A stretch of DNA of 35,607 bases from Novosphingobium sp. (GCA_030697365.1 JAUYQH010000192.1:1-35607); one strand, 5' to 3'. Counted from the first letter of the stretch, positions 8,869 through 18,122 are shown. Translations and numbers: made by a program. The notes: a model not told the origin generated them from the letters alone.

Positions 8869-10096
8869 GGCGCGCCTCTTGCCGTCCGATCCCCACCATT
8901 GCGGGCAAATCAGCAAGCATCGCCGGCCAGCTCTGATGGTCGGTAATGAACTTGCGCGCGGCCAGGCCCATGCCGTCGCGTTCCGCGGGCGCGTCGAGCA
9001 ACGCCAGCGCACGGGCGATGAACGCCGCGTCGCTCTCGGCAATCGCGAAGTCCTTGCCATCCTGCGCGGCAATCCCCGTCGCCGCCCCGGGCGAGAGCAG
9101 CACCGGGCGGCCCATCGCCATCGCCTCGAGCACCTTGTTCTGGACCCCGCGCGCGATCTCCAGCGGGGCGACCACCAGGTCGGCCGCCGCCAGCCAGGTG
9201 CGCATGTCCTCGACCGGGCCCCACACCCGGGTACCTTCGCGGCCGTCGAGAGCGGCGACTTCGGGCGAAGGCTTGCGGCCGACGATGTGGAAGCGCGCGC
9301 CGGGGATTCGCTCGCGGATCGCGGGCATGATCCGCGTGGCGAAGCGCACCACCGCGGCGACGTTGGGGGGATAGTCCATCTGCCCGGTGAACAGCAGGTG
9401 CGGCCCGGGGGTGCCGGCCAACTCGGGCGCGGGGTGGACGAGCGCCGCGGAAAAGACGTTGCAGTCGATCCCGTTGCCCAGCGCGCGAACATCGCTCGCC
9501 GCGCGCGTTTTCGGGTCGAGCCGCGAGCGGAACAGTTCCGCTTCCTCGGGCGTCACCAGCAGGCTCAGCGCGACGCGCCGGGCGACCTCGGCCTCGAAGG
9601 CGGCGAGCAGCCGGCCCTCGCGTGCGTAGAACGCCTTGATCGGCTGGCGGGCGCGATCCGCGTAAGCTTCGAACTTGGCCGAATCGACGTCGACGAAATC
9701 CATCACCACTCGGCCTGCGAAATCAGCCGGAATGTATTGCGCCATCTGCGACGAGAAAGCGTAGATCGTGGCGATCGGGCGCGTTGCCAGCGTCTCGCGG
9801 ACGAACCAGCGCAAGCCCGCGTCGGCGAAAGCCGGCAGGCTGACCGGTCGCCGCGATGCCAGCGCCTCGAGTGCCGCCACCGCCAGCGGCTTGGTGCGAT
9901 GCGCGATGTGATAGGTGGCCGCCGTCATTGCGAGTTCGGCCTCTGGATCAAGGTCCTGTTCGTCGTCGGCAAAAGTGCCGACATGGACCGGGGCGAGCCG
10001 GGCCAACGCCTTGAGGATATGGTGTGACCGGATCTTGTCGCCGCGATCGGGCGGGAACGGGATGCGGTGCGCGAGGAACAGGATCTCGGAGATCAT
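8858..10096 (-). CDS. Glycosyltransferase, XrtA/PEP-CTERM system-associated (GT4-like, TIGR03087 type)
   Basis: This 412-residue GT-B fold glycosyltransferase would add a sugar to the growing lipid-linked repeat unit at the cytoplasmic membrane face. The N-terminus ILFLAHRIPFPPDRGDKIRSHH is the family hallmark. The C-terminal nucleotide-sugar domain contains the GPVEDMRTWLAAADLVVAPLEIARGVQNKVLEAMA region, split here in description only, with the acidic contact residues usual for GT4 enzymes. The ATG at 10096 overlaps the FemAB stop as ATGA (10093-10096), fixing the start although the frame is open to 10159. The exosortase start lies inside its last codons. The sugar specificity cannot be read from sequence. 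Confidence 0.92.
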   Translation of the reverse strand: MISEILFLAHRIPFPPDRGDKIRSHHILKALARLAPVHVGTFADDEQDLDPEAELAMTAATYHIAHRTKPLAVAALEALASRRPVSLPAFADAGLRWFVRETLATRPIATIYAFSSQMAQYIPADFAGRVVMDFVDVDSAKFEAYADRARQPIKAFYAREGRLLAAFEAEVARRVALSLLVTPEEAELFRSRLDPKTRAASDVRALGNGIDCNVFSAALVHPAPELAGTPGPHLLFTGQMDYPPNVAAVVRFATRIMPAIRERIPGARFHIVGRKPSPEVAALDGREGTRVWGPVEDMRTWLAAADLVVAPLEIARGVQNKVLEAMAMGRPVLLSPGAATGIAAQDGKDFAIAESDAAFIARALALLDAPAERDGMGLAARKFITDHQSWPAMLADLPAMVGIGRQEARHAA

Positions 10097-11169
10097 GCCA
10101 GCCCCCGCGAGATGAGCGGCCCGACGCGGCTGGCGAGCGGAAGCGGGAGGCGTTTCCACGCCGCGATCATGGCCTCATAGCGCGGGCTGGCGGGATCGGC
10201 ATCGCGCGACGGCGCACCGTCCGCGGTCCACGCCGCATAGGCCAATGGCTGCGGCTCGAACCCCCAGTTGCGCTTGAAGTGATAGGCCCCAGATCCGGTC
10301 TTGGAGCGGCCGAAATCGAACCGCTCGCAGCCGCGTTCGCGGGCATGGCGCATCAGCGCGAAATACATCGCGTCGTTGGCGCGCAGTTGGCGGGCGGCGG
10401 CGGTCCCCCCGCCCCAGTACGGCATCACCGTACCGCGGTGATAGAGGCTGAGCACGCTGGCCACGGGCACGCCCCGGTCGAGCACGGTGAGGATGTCGGC
10501 ATCGTCGCCGAACCGGTCGAGCACAGCGTAGAACAGCGCGCGCGGGAACACCGGGGTACCCAGATTGCGCACGCTTTCCGCATAGACCGCATGGTGCATC
10601 GCCAGGTCGCGCGGGGCGCTGCCGACGTGCACTTCGAGATCGTTGGCGAGGGCCTTGCGGACTTCGGCGCGCTGCTTGCGCGGGATGGTGAGCAGTTGCG
10701 CCTCGTCTTCGGCTGCCAGCGGCGCGACGAACCCCGCGTGCGAATTGCCGCGCACCTGCCAGCCCGGTCGGGCTTCGGGCAACGCCCCGCCACGCAGTTC
10801 GATCGCCGGGCAGGCCAGGCGCGCCGCCAGTTCTTCCGCCGCCACCGCAAGCAACGTCGCAGCGCGCGGCGTCTCGGCGAGGATTCCCCCGCCGACCGCG
10901 AAACCGGTCGAAACCAAGGCCGCGCCGAACAGCGAACTCGCCCGATGAAGCGGCAGCAGCCCGACGATCCGGCCACGCTCTTCGCAAAGCAGGACATGCG
11001 CGGTGTGGCCCGTCGCGGTCTCGATCGCTTCGACCCAGGCGCGCGAATGGAACGGGGTAGCATCGGGCTGCGCGTCGAGGAAATCATCGATCCGATCGCG
11101 CTCGACCAGATCGCGCAAGCTGGCGAGGCGGACGACCGGCGCGCGCTGGAGTTTGGCCGCGACCGTCAT
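10093..11169 (-). CDS. FemAB-like acyltransferase, XrtA/PEP-CTERM system-associated
   Basis: This 358-residue protein belongs to the FemAB-related GNAT fold family found in exosortase A loci (TIGR03019 type). Members resemble enzymes that transfer aminoacyl groups onto cell-surface precursors; the actual donor and acceptor in XrtA systems are unknown. Two GNAT halves are visible: the N-terminal half with ATPFHSRAWVEAIE, and the C-terminal half with the family-typical FDFGRSKTGSGAYHFKRNWGF near residues 290-312. The ATG at 11169 overlaps the deacetylase stop as ATGA (11166-11169). The frame is open upstream to 11337 but that is inside the deacetylase gene. A second distant GNAT-like gene (21096-22121) lies in the same locus. 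Confidence 0.9.
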   Translation of the reverse strand: MTVAAKLQRAPVVRLASLRDLVERDRIDDFLDAQPDATPFHSRAWVEAIETATGHTAHVLLCEERGRIVGLLPLHRASSLFGAALVSTGFAVGGGILAETPRAATLLAVAAEELAARLACPAIELRGGALPEARPGWQVRGNSHAGFVAPLAAEDEAQLLTIPRKQRAEVRKALANDLEVHVGSAPRDLAMHHAVYAESVRNLGTPVFPRALFYAVLDRFGDDADILTVLDRGVPVASVLSLYHRGTVMPYWGGGTAAARQLRANDAMYFALMRHARERGCERFDFGRSKTGSGAYHFKRNWGFEPQPLAYAAWTADGAPSRDADPASPRYEAMIAAWKRLPLPLASRVGPLISRGLA

Positions 11170-12056
11170 GGCACCAGCGCAGCTTCGCGCGCGGCGAGCG
11201 CGTCCATCCGCCCCCAGGCGAACTCGCCCGCGAGGCGGCGCAGCTTGGCCTCCATTCCCGCAAGATTGGTGTAATGGCGCAGCCGCGAGCGCAGCGGGGC
11301 GTTGGCGACGCGCGGCTGATCGGGATCGACCTCCCACGGATGGAAATAGAACACCGCCGGGCGGCCCTCGCGGCGGTTGACCTGGCGGATTGCCGACCGC
11401 GCCAACGCATAAGGCAGGACACGGAAGAACCCGCCGCCCCCTGCCGCGATCCGGCGTCCGGCGAATTCCGCGGTGGTCACCGGAATCTCGACCAGCGGCG
11501 ATCCCTCCACCGGGCGGAAGGCGAAGCGCGGAGCCTCGCGCCAGCCGTAATGATCGTGGGCAATCGGCGCGACCGACGAGCTGTAGGCATAGCCTTCGCG
11601 CGCCAGCACTTCGTGCGCCCAGGGATTGCGTGCGTCGATCGAGAAGCTGGGCGCGCGATAGCCGGTGACCGGCTGCCCGCCGATATCCTCCAGCGTGCCG
11701 CGCGCGCGGCGCAAGTCCTGGGCGAAGCTGGCCGGATCGAGCGTGACAACCCGCGCATGATCCCAGCCGTGGCTGGCCAGCTCATGCCCTTGCGCCACGA
11801 TCCGGCGCATGACCGCGGGATAGCGCGCCGCGACCCAGCCGAGGGTGAAGAATGTCGCCTTGACTCCCGCCGCGTCGAACAGCGCCAGAACCCGGTCGCA
11901 ATTGGCCTCGACCCGGCATTCGAGCGAATCCCACGTCTCGCGGGCGATCACCTTTTCGAAGGCGCCGACCTGGAACCAGTCCTCAACATCGACCGACAGG
12001 CCGTTGACGACCTTTCCGTCACCCGATGCGGGCGGAAATGCGCTGACCGCGTTCAT
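11166..12056 (-). CDS. Polysaccharide deacetylase, XrtA/PEP-CTERM system-associated
   Basis: This 296-residue NodB-fold carbohydrate esterase would remove acetyl groups from N-acetylated sugars of the exopolysaccharide. The motifs are in order: SVDVEDW with catalytic and metal Asp residues (about 21-27), the metal histidines in ASHGWDH (96 and 100), and GYRAPSF with the conserved Arg (about 132-138). A C-terminal FHPWEVDPDQP segment with His and Asp matches the DUF3473-type extension of the XrtA subfamily (TIGR03006 type). No signal peptide is visible, so it may act in the cytoplasm or leave by another route. It starts at 12056, 21 bp after the ATPase stop, and its stop overlaps the FemAB start. 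Confidence 0.93.
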   Translation of the reverse strand: MNAVSAFPPASGDGKVVNGLSVDVEDWFQVGAFEKVIARETWDSLECRVEANCDRVLALFDAAGVKATFFTLGWVAARYPAVMRRIVAQGHELASHGWDHARVVTLDPASFAQDLRRARGTLEDIGGQPVTGYRAPSFSIDARNPWAHEVLAREGYAYSSSVAPIAHDHYGWREAPRFAFRPVEGSPLVEIPVTTAEFAGRRIAAGGGGFFRVLPYALARSAIRQVNRREGRPAVFYFHPWEVDPDQPRVANAPLRSRLRHYTNLAGMEAKLRRLAGEFAWGRMDALAAREAALVP

Positions 12057-12077
12057 GGCCCCGACCCACCGTGGCGC

Positions 12078-13316
12078 TCAGGCCGCATGGCGCTGTTGAT
12101 CGTCGTCCTCGATCCACTCGATCAGCATTGTCAGCGTGTGGCGCAGCGTCTGTTCCTGTTCGGACAGACGGTCCTCGATCCCGTTGATCCGCTCCTCGAT
12201 CCCGGCGAGCAGCGCGACGATGCGGTCCTCATCCGGAACCAGCCTGGCGACGGGCTGGGCCAACTCGCCCCAGTTGGACAGTTCGATCACGGCTTCCTGA
12301 AGCTCGGCGATCAGCACGTCGCGGGTGGCGAGCGCGGCCTGAATGTCGACCATCGCGGGAGCCGCGCTCTGCTCGGCAAGCGGCAGTTCGGGTTCGGGAT
12401 GGCGTTCCTGCTTGGGCGGGAATGCGACTGTCGGGTTGGCGGGTTCGGGCACCCGTGGAGCGACCTCGACCGGTGCAACGGCTTCGACCGAAATCGGAAC
12501 CGCGCCATCGCGCGCCATGTCGGCGAGCACCGCCTGGAGCGTCCCGCAATCGATCCGCTTGCGCTGCTCGACCGCGCCGAGCAGCAACATCCGCGCCATG
12601 ATCTGATTGATCCGTCGCGGAATTCCGCCAGTGGCCTTGGCCAGTTCGGGATAGACCCGCTGGTCGAACGAGGGGTCGTTCTGCCAGCCGACCCGGGCAA
12701 GCCGGTGTTCGACGTAAGGCCCGACCTCGCCCGCATCCATCGCCTCGAGATGGTGGCTGGCGATCACCCGCTGGCGCAGCTGCTCCAGTTCATCGCTGTG
12801 CGCGAGAAGGCTGCGAAACTCGGGCTGGCCGAGCAACAGCGTCTGGAGCAGCGGATGGCTACCGAGCTGGAAGTTCGACAGCATCCGCAGCTCCTCGAGC
12901 GCGGCGATGGACAGGTTCTGCGCCTCGTCGACCACGAGCAAGCAGCGCCGCCCGGCGCGCGCCTCGCCCTGGAGGAACAACTCGATCGCTTTGAGCGCAG
13001 AAGCCTTGTCCTTGCCCGCGACGTCGAGCCCGAACGACTGCGCCGCGACGTGGACCATTTCCGAGCCATCGAGCGCCGAAGTGACGATCTGCGCCGCGGT
13101 CAGCCGCGCGCGGTCGATCGTTGCCATCAGGTGCGCGACCAGCGTCGACTTGCCCGCGCCCACCTCGCCAGTGATGACGATGAAGCCCTCGCCCTGCGCC
13201 AGGCCATAACCAAGGTACGACAGCGCCTTGCGGTGCGTTGCGCTCTCAAAATAGAAATCGGGATCGGGGGTGAGTTGGAACGGCCGCCCGGCGAACCCGT
13301 AGAAATCCTCGACCAT
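12078..13316 (-). CDS. AAA ATPase, XrtA/PEP-CTERM system-associated (ExeA-like)
   Basis: This 412-residue protein has an ExeA/GspA-like AAA domain (TIGR03015 type) thought to energise or organise the polysaccharide export complex. The N-terminus VEDFYGFAGRPFQLTPDP is typical of the family. Walker A GEVGAGKST is at 50-58 and Walker B LLVVDEAQ at about 126-133, followed by a sensor region. The C-terminal 140 residues are Pro/Glu-rich and then look coiled-coil (ERINGIEDRLSEQEQTLRHT), an addition relative to the core domain. The start is supported by GGAG about 9 bases upstream. It lies 15 bp after the outer-membrane protein gene. Confidence 0.92.
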   Translation of the reverse strand: MVEDFYGFAGRPFQLTPDPDFYFESATHRKALSYLGYGLAQGEGFIVITGEVGAGKSTLVAHLMATIDRARLTAAQIVTSALDGSEMVHVAAQSFGLDVAGKDKASALKAIELFLQGEARAGRRCLLVVDEAQNLSIAALEELRMLSNFQLGSHPLLQTLLLGQPEFRSLLAHSDELEQLRQRVIASHHLEAMDAGEVGPYVEHRLARVGWQNDPSFDQRVYPELAKATGGIPRRINQIMARMLLLGAVEQRKRIDCGTLQAVLADMARDGAVPISVEAVAPVEVAPRVPEPANPTVAFPPKQERHPEPELPLAEQSAAPAMVDIQAALATRDVLIAELQEAVIELSNWGELAQPVARLVPDEDRIVALLAGIEERINGIEDRLSEQEQTLRHTLTMLIEWIEDDDQQRHAA

Positions 13317-13331
13317 CTTACGTCTCCAGAC

Positions 13332-15017
13332 TCACAGCGAATAGCGCAGGCCGACCAGCGCCGATGCGCCCCACTGGTCGATGAACGGATCTTCGCGCTC
13401 GATCCCGTCGATCCCCACCGCCGCCGACGCGCTCAGGCGATCGGTGAGACGGCGATAGTATGAGGCGTTGGCCCCCAGCGCGGTGGCGTCGCCAGCGGCG
13501 GACAGCCCGCTTTGGAACCAGTTGGCGTAGAGGTTGGCGCTGATCGCCGAGCGTTCGTCGAGCCGCGCGCCGAGATAGCCCGCCAGGTAATAGTTCTCGT
13601 CGATCACCCCGTTGGCCAGCGCCAGCACCGTCCCGGGCGCGGCAATGAACTTGCGCCGGTCGTAGCCCGCGCCGATCCCGGCGCTGATCCGGCCCAGCGA
13701 CAGGTTGTAGCTCGCCGCTACGCCGCGGGCGCGGAACGTCGCGGCGGCGACCGAGCTGAGCGCAGAGTTGAGGCAGGTGCCGTTGGCGCGCGCGATCACG
13801 CAGCCGTTCAGATCGCCGGTGAGGGGATTGCGCGAAGTTTCGAAATCGGTGGTCAGATCTTCGAGCGCGCGGCGCACGGTGCCGCCGAAGCCCGCGACGT
13901 TGTCGTAGACCGAAACGTTGAGCGAGCTGCGCGCGTCCGGCGCATAAGCGAACGAGCCATAGACGCTGGTGCTGCCATAGCGCCGCCCTACATGAGCCTC
14001 GAGCGCAGTGCGGCGCGACGGGCGCCACATCACGCCGGCATCCCAGATCAGCCCATCGACATCGTAGGCGAGCTGGCGCGGGGCGGACTTGTCGGTGCGC
14101 AGGCGGCCGTTGCGGCCGATCACCGGCGCTCCGCTGGCGTCGCGCAGTGCGTCGCGGCTGGAAATCTCGACATCCTCGTAGCCGACCCCGGCCAGAAGCG
14201 CGACATCGAGCGTCACCGGATAGACGAAGTCGAGCCGGGCGTACTTCTGGTCGACCCGCTGATCGAGATTGGAGATGTCCTCGCGCGCCCAGCCGGCCGA
14301 GGCGGTCACGCCCACCGGCAGGACATCGCCGGGGCGGACCCCGGCGGAAAGCGTGGCGGCCTGGGTAAACGTGTCGTCGACCACCTCCACCGCGGGAACC
14401 CCGGGCGCCGAGCGGAAGCCTTTGGGATCCTCGACCCGGGTGTAACCCGCGCTGTACGAAGCGGCGAGCGCGACGTCTCCGGCGTGGGTGGTCAGCGTCG
14501 GCCCGGCATAGAACGAATAGATCTGGCTCGAACTGTCGCCGCGCGAAACCAGCGGATTCAGCGTGGTTCCGCCGCTGCCGTCGATCCGCGCGCGCGCGGC
14601 CAGCGCGCCTGCGTCGATCCGCAGCGTGCCCGGCACGATCTGGCTTGCGACCCGCGCCAGGCCGCTGATGACGTCACCGTCGGGATCGTTGTCGCCCCAC
14701 CCGATCCGCCGCTCGTAACGCACCGACACCGCGCCCTGGGTGTTGCGCCCGGCGATCCCGGCGTCAATACCGGCAGCCAGGTTGGTGTAAGTCAGCACGT
14801 CGCTGCCCGGCGAAAGCTCGGCGAACACGGCCTGCGACACCTCGATGTACGGCGTAATCGAGGTCCGTGCGCCATCGGTGGTCCGGCTGTGGTGGCGCGG
14901 CGCCTCGTCCCCGGCCGAGGCATCTTTGGCCTCGCGCGCCTGCGCCCCCGCGGCTGTAGCGGCGAGAACGCCGCCCAGCACCAGGGCCCGCAGGATCTTG
15001 CCCCCCATCGCCGTCAT
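13332..15017 (-). CDS. Outer-membrane beta-barrel protein, XrtA/PEP-CTERM system-associated (TIGR03016 type)
   Basis: This 561-residue protein is predicted to be an outer-membrane barrel of the exopolysaccharide export system. It begins with a signal peptide (KILRALVLGGVLAATAAGAQA, split at AQA/RE) and continues as alternating aromatic and polar strands with Tyr/Arg/Ser-rich turns, ending in a strand with GLRYSL. Its exact job is unknown; in the family it is believed to help the polymer cross the outer membrane. The ATG at 15017 overlaps the kinase stop as ATGA; an ATG three codons later (15008) is an alternative. The frame is open to 15380, but that part lies inside the kinase gene. Confidence 0.9.
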   Translation of the reverse strand: MTAMGGKILRALVLGGVLAATAAGAQAREAKDASAGDEAPRHHSRTTDGARTSITPYIEVSQAVFAELSPGSDVLTYTNLAAGIDAGIAGRNTQGAVSVRYERRIGWGDNDPDGDVISGLARVASQIVPGTLRIDAGALAARARIDGSGGTTLNPLVSRGDSSSQIYSFYAGPTLTTHAGDVALAASYSAGYTRVEDPKGFRSAPGVPAVEVVDDTFTQAATLSAGVRPGDVLPVGVTASAGWAREDISNLDQRVDQKYARLDFVYPVTLDVALLAGVGYEDVEISSRDALRDASGAPVIGRNGRLRTDKSAPRQLAYDVDGLIWDAGVMWRPSRRTALEAHVGRRYGSTSVYGSFAYAPDARSSLNVSVYDNVAGFGGTVRRALEDLTTDFETSRNPLTGDLNGCVIARANGTCLNSALSSVAAATFRARGVAASYNLSLGRISAGIGAGYDRRKFIAAPGTVLALANGVIDENYYLAGYLGARLDERSAISANLYANWFQSGLSAAGDATALGANASYYRRLTDRLSASAAVGIDGIEREDPFIDQWGASALVGLRYSL

Positions 15018-15949
15018 CCCCCGTACCCGTAGTACGATCCGAAGCGCCGCCCGGTGGGCGAGAACTGAACCCCGTTGAGCAGCAGCTTGATGTCCTCGCA
15101 GCCCGACAGCAGCGACAGCGCGTCCTTCAGCGCCGCTTCGCCGGTGCTTTCGGCCCGCACCACGACCAGTGTCTGCCCCACGATCGAGGCCAGCTCGGCA
15201 GCGGGCGACGCCGCCAGCACCGGGGGGGAATCGAAAATGATCAGCCGGCTGGGCGACTGTGCCGAGAGCCGCTCGAGCACCCGCGCGGCGTGCGCCGCGG
15301 CGAGAAATTCGGTATCCGAATGCGTGGTCTGGCCCGCGGGGAGAACGTAGAGTCCGGGCACGTCGGTGCCCAGCACGCAATCCTCGACCGCCAGCGCCGG
15401 ATCGGCCAGTGCGTCCATCAGCCCCGGACCGCCGGGCAGCCCCAGCGTCGAAAGCACGCTCGGCTTGGCGAAGTCGGCGTCGACCAGCAGGACTTCGTTG
15501 TCCTTCTCCGCGGCGATAGCCAGCGCAAGGTTGACGGCTACCCAGGTCTTGCCCTCGCCGGGATGGGCCGAAGCGATGAGGATGCGCTCGCCATGTGGGA
15601 CGCCGATCCCGGCGCGCGATTCGGCGGCGGTCAGCATCAACTGACGCTTCACCAGACGGAATTCCTCGAGCAGCGCGGTAACCGGTTCGCCCGGGACGAT
15701 GAAGCCCGCGACGCGCAACCGCGCGCGATCGATCGGATGGCGCTCGCCCGAGAACGACAGCGGGGCCATCCTCGGCGCTTCGGAAGCGGTCAGTGCGGCG
15801 ACCATCGGGGCCACAACGGTCGCGCGCGGTTGGGCTACGGTAGCCTCGGGCAGCCGCGGCACCGGCGGGGCAGCGAACTCGAAGCGCGGCGCGGCGCGCT
15901 CGAGCAGGGAGCGTTCCTCGGGAACGGCGATGCGGGTGTGTTCGGTCAT
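15014..15949 (-). CDS. Tyrosine autokinase, XrtA/PEP-CTERM system-associated (CpsD/CapB-like)
   Basis: This 311-residue cytoplasmic BY-kinase would work with the adjacent chain-length protein; cycles of autophosphorylation on its C-terminal tyrosines control polymer length and export. Visible motifs are Walker A SAHPGEGKT (127-135), Walker A' VLLVDADF (153-160) and Walker B LIIFDSPP (236-243). The C-terminal tail has three tyrosines (SYYGYGG, 306, 307, 309), fewer than in many BY-kinases. An N-terminal Pro/Ala-rich linker of about 75 residues precedes the kinase. The ATG at 15949 shares one base with the TGA of the chain-length gene (TGATG), giving tight coupling. Confidence 0.93.
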   Translation of the reverse strand: MTEHTRIAVPEERSLLERAAPRFEFAAPPVPRLPEATVAQPRATVVAPMVAALTASEAPRMAPLSFSGERHPIDRARLRVAGFIVPGEPVTALLEEFRLVKRQLMLTAAESRAGIGVPHGERILIASAHPGEGKTWVAVNLALAIAAEKDNEVLLVDADFAKPSVLSTLGLPGGPGLMDALADPALAVEDCVLGTDVPGLYVLPAGQTTHSDTEFLAAAHAARVLERLSAQSPSRLIIFDSPPVLAASPAAELASIVGQTLVVVRAESTGEAALKDALSLLSGCEDIKLLLNGVQFSPTGRRFGSYYGYGG

Positions 15950-17469
15950 CAAGCCACCATGCTGCGCTGGACGAGCTCGGCCGCGAGCAGGATCACGAAC
16001 ACCCCGCCGAGCGCCGCGGTCCCCCCGGCGAACCACTTCATCCGCTGCCGGTTGAAGGCCCGCGTGGCCTCGGTGATCGTCTGCGAGATCGAGCCGAGCA
16101 CGGGCAACCCGGTCGCCGCCTCGAGCTTGGCCGCGGTGGCGAAGCTCGAGCGGACCTGGCTGGCGGCGACCGCGGTGCCGATCCCCGCGCCGATCGCGAT
16201 CACCAGCACCGCAAACAGCAGCAGCGGCCGGTTGGGTGCCACCGGGCTGCGCGGAGTGGTCGGCGGATCGATCACCTGGAATTTGACGGCGTTGGTCTCG
16301 CTTTCGACCTGCCCGCGCAGACGCAGTTCCTCGCGGTCTTGCAGAAGCTTGTCGTACTGCGCCTTGAGCACGTCGTAATCGCGGCCGATCCGCGCACTTT
16401 CGGCAGCGACCATCGGCTCGCCCGCGGCGCGGCCCGAAAGCAGCCCCATTTCGCCCTGGAGCGAGGCGCGGCGCGAGAGCAGCGACTGGAGGTTGGCCTG
16501 GCGCTCGGCCCTGATCGATTGGAGCGAGGTGTAGGCCGGGTTCGGCGCCCCGCCCACGCTGCCACGGTCGCTCGCCGCAAGACGCGAAAGCAAGACTATC
16601 TGGCTCTTCATCGCGACGACGTCGGGATGGTTGTCGGTCAACCCGCGCGAACGCAGCCCGGCGAGTTGGGCCTGCGCCTGGCCAAGCGCATCGCGCGCAC
16701 CGCCGCCGCCGGCCCCGGCGATCGTCGCAGGCGTCCCCGAAAGCTGGCCCTGGATCGCGGCGAGCGCGCTCTGCCCAGCGGCAATATCGGCCTCGATCCC
16801 GCGCATTTCCGAGCGGGCGGCTTCCAGGCGCTGGGCGAGCGCCCCCGAGCCGGGGATGTTCTCGGCGTTCTGCGCCTCGAAGGTCATGCGCTTCTGTTCG
16901 GCGGATTCGAGCTCGCGCTTACGGTCTTCGAGCTGCTGGTCCATGAACGCCAGCGTGTCCTTCATCTCGCCGCGCCCGCCCGAAAGGTTCTCCTCGCGGA
17001 AGATGTCGATCATCTTCTGGACGATATCCTGCGCCAGCCGGGCGTTCGCCACATCGGACAAGTCGCCGTCGCCTGAGACCGCGGTGATTTCGAACAGGTT
17101 GTCCTGATCCGAAACGACCGTCACTTCCTTGCCCAGCAACGCCACCGCTGATTCCATCTCGCGACGGTCGGTGACGGTTTCGCCGATCCTGGTGGCGCGC
17201 ACGACCTTCTCGAGGTTGACCGCACTGGTCAGCGTCTGGCGAACCCGCTGGAGATCGCGGCGCGCATCGTTGGGGCCGATCCCGATCTGTTCGGCGAGCA
17301 CATCGTCGAGCTGGACGAAGATCCGCGCCTTCGATTCGTAGCTGTTGGGGAACATCGTCACCGCCATCCAGCCGAGCATGGCGACGCCCCAGGCGATGGC
17401 GAGCGCCATCCAGCGGCGCTGCCACGCGCCGTACATGGCGATCCGCAGTTCGGTGAGGACGGCGTTCAT
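15949..17469 (-). CDS. Polysaccharide chain-length determinant, XrtA/PEP-CTERM system-associated (Wzz/GNVR family)
   Basis: This 506-residue polysaccharide co-polymerase sits in the inner membrane and sets polymer length with the tyrosine autokinase. A first membrane helix lies at about 20-40, then comes a periplasmic domain with long coiled-coil helices (around residues 165-370), then helices at about 414-436 and 480-498. The NSYESKARIFVQLDDVL segment after helix one is the Wzz domain start, and the QVIDPPTTPRSPVAPNRP segment before the C-terminal helix carries the conserved proline-rich motif. It starts at 17469, 16 bp after the export lipoprotein stop. It belongs to the TIGR03007-type subfamily. 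Confidence 0.93.
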   Translation of the reverse strand: MNAVLTELRIAMYGAWQRRWMALAIAWGVAMLGWMAVTMFPNSYESKARIFVQLDDVLAEQIGIGPNDARRDLQRVRQTLTSAVNLEKVVRATRIGETVTDRREMESAVALLGKEVTVVSDQDNLFEITAVSGDGDLSDVANARLAQDIVQKMIDIFREENLSGGRGEMKDTLAFMDQQLEDRKRELESAEQKRMTFEAQNAENIPGSGALAQRLEAARSEMRGIEADIAAGQSALAAIQGQLSGTPATIAGAGGGGARDALGQAQAQLAGLRSRGLTDNHPDVVAMKSQIVLLSRLAASDRGSVGGAPNPAYTSLQSIRAERQANLQSLLSRRASLQGEMGLLSGRAAGEPMVAAESARIGRDYDVLKAQYDKLLQDREELRLRGQVESETNAVKFQVIDPPTTPRSPVAPNRPLLLFAVLVIAIGAGIGTAVAASQVRSSFATAAKLEAATGLPVLGSISQTITEATRAFNRQRMKWFAGGTAALGGVFVILLAAELVQRSMVA

Positions 17470-17485
17470 CGCGCGATCCGGAAGC

Positions 17486-18121
17486 TCAGAACGTGCTTTC
17501 GGGGATGATGATGACGTCGCCCGGCATCAACTGGACATTGGCCTTGCTGGTGCCCTTCTTGAGCAAGTCGGCGATGCGCAGCGCGTACTCCTTCTGCGTG
17601 CCGGTATCGCGGTCGAAGCGGATCAGCCGGGCGCGGTTGCCCGCCGCGTATTCGCTGAGGCCGCCGACCGAGATCATCGCGTCGAGCAGGGTCATGTTGG
17701 CGCGGAACGGTATCGAGGCGGGCTTTTCGGTCGCGCCGACCACGCGGACCTGCTGGCTGAAAGTACCGGCGAACTTGTTGACGATCACCGAAACGATCGG
17801 GTCCTGGATGTACTGCGAAAGCTGCAGCTTCACGTCCTGCGCGAGCATCGAGGAGGTCTTGCCCACCGCGGGCATGTCGGTGATCAGCGGGGTCGTGATG
17901 CGCCCGTCGGGCCGGACCTGGACTTGCGCGCCGAGCTCGGGATTGCGCCAGACGAACACGGTCAGCTCGTCGAGCGGGCCGATCACGTATTCCTCGCCGG
18001 GGCCTTCCTCGGTCGCCACGAACGAGGCGGGGGGCAGTTGCGGGCCGTTTGAAGCCCCCGCACAGCCGCCGAGCGCCAGGCTGGAGAGCGCGACTGTGGC
18101 CACGAGCTGGGTCATTTTCAT
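17486..18121 (-). CDS. Polysaccharide export lipoprotein, XrtA/PEP-CTERM system-associated (Wza-like)
   Basis: This 211-residue outer-membrane lipoprotein belongs to the poly_export/SLBB family (TIGR03027 type) and would form the periplasmic and outer-membrane conduit for the polymer. The signal peptide ends at a lipobox LGGC with Cys20. The poly_export domain follows (YVIGPLDELTVFVW, then VRPDGRITTPLI), then an SLBB-like region (VRVVGATEKPASIPF) ending with MPGDVIIIPESTF. The ATG at 18121 has AAGGA about 9 bases upstream, within a palindrome; a second ATG two codons later is less well placed. The 182-bp leader separating it from the decarboxylase gene suggests its own promoter or a regulated leader. 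Confidence 0.93.
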   Translation of the reverse strand: MKMTQLVATVALSSLALGGCAGASNGPQLPPASFVATEEGPGEEYVIGPLDELTVFVWRNPELGAQVQVRPDGRITTPLITDMPAVGKTSSMLAQDVKLQLSQYIQDPIVSVIVNKFAGTFSQQVRVVGATEKPASIPFRANMTLLDAMISVGGLSEYAAGNRARLIRFDRDTGTQKEYALRIADLLKKGTSKANVQLMPGDVIIIPESTF

Positions 18122-18122
18122 C

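Noticed and set aside
11274..13463. 729-codon plus-strand open frame
   Set aside because: It runs opposite to the deacetylase and ATPase genes, which have clear catalytic motifs. Its translation is Arg/Asp/Gln/His-rich with no family features, a usual effect of GC-rich antisense frames.
4650..17060. Recurring TCGGACAAGT-like decamer (for example near 4656, 5628 and 17055)
   Set aside because: The copies lie inside unrelated coding regions at irregular spacing, with no palindrome or common position relative to genes, so chance in GC-rich coding DNA is the simplest explanation.
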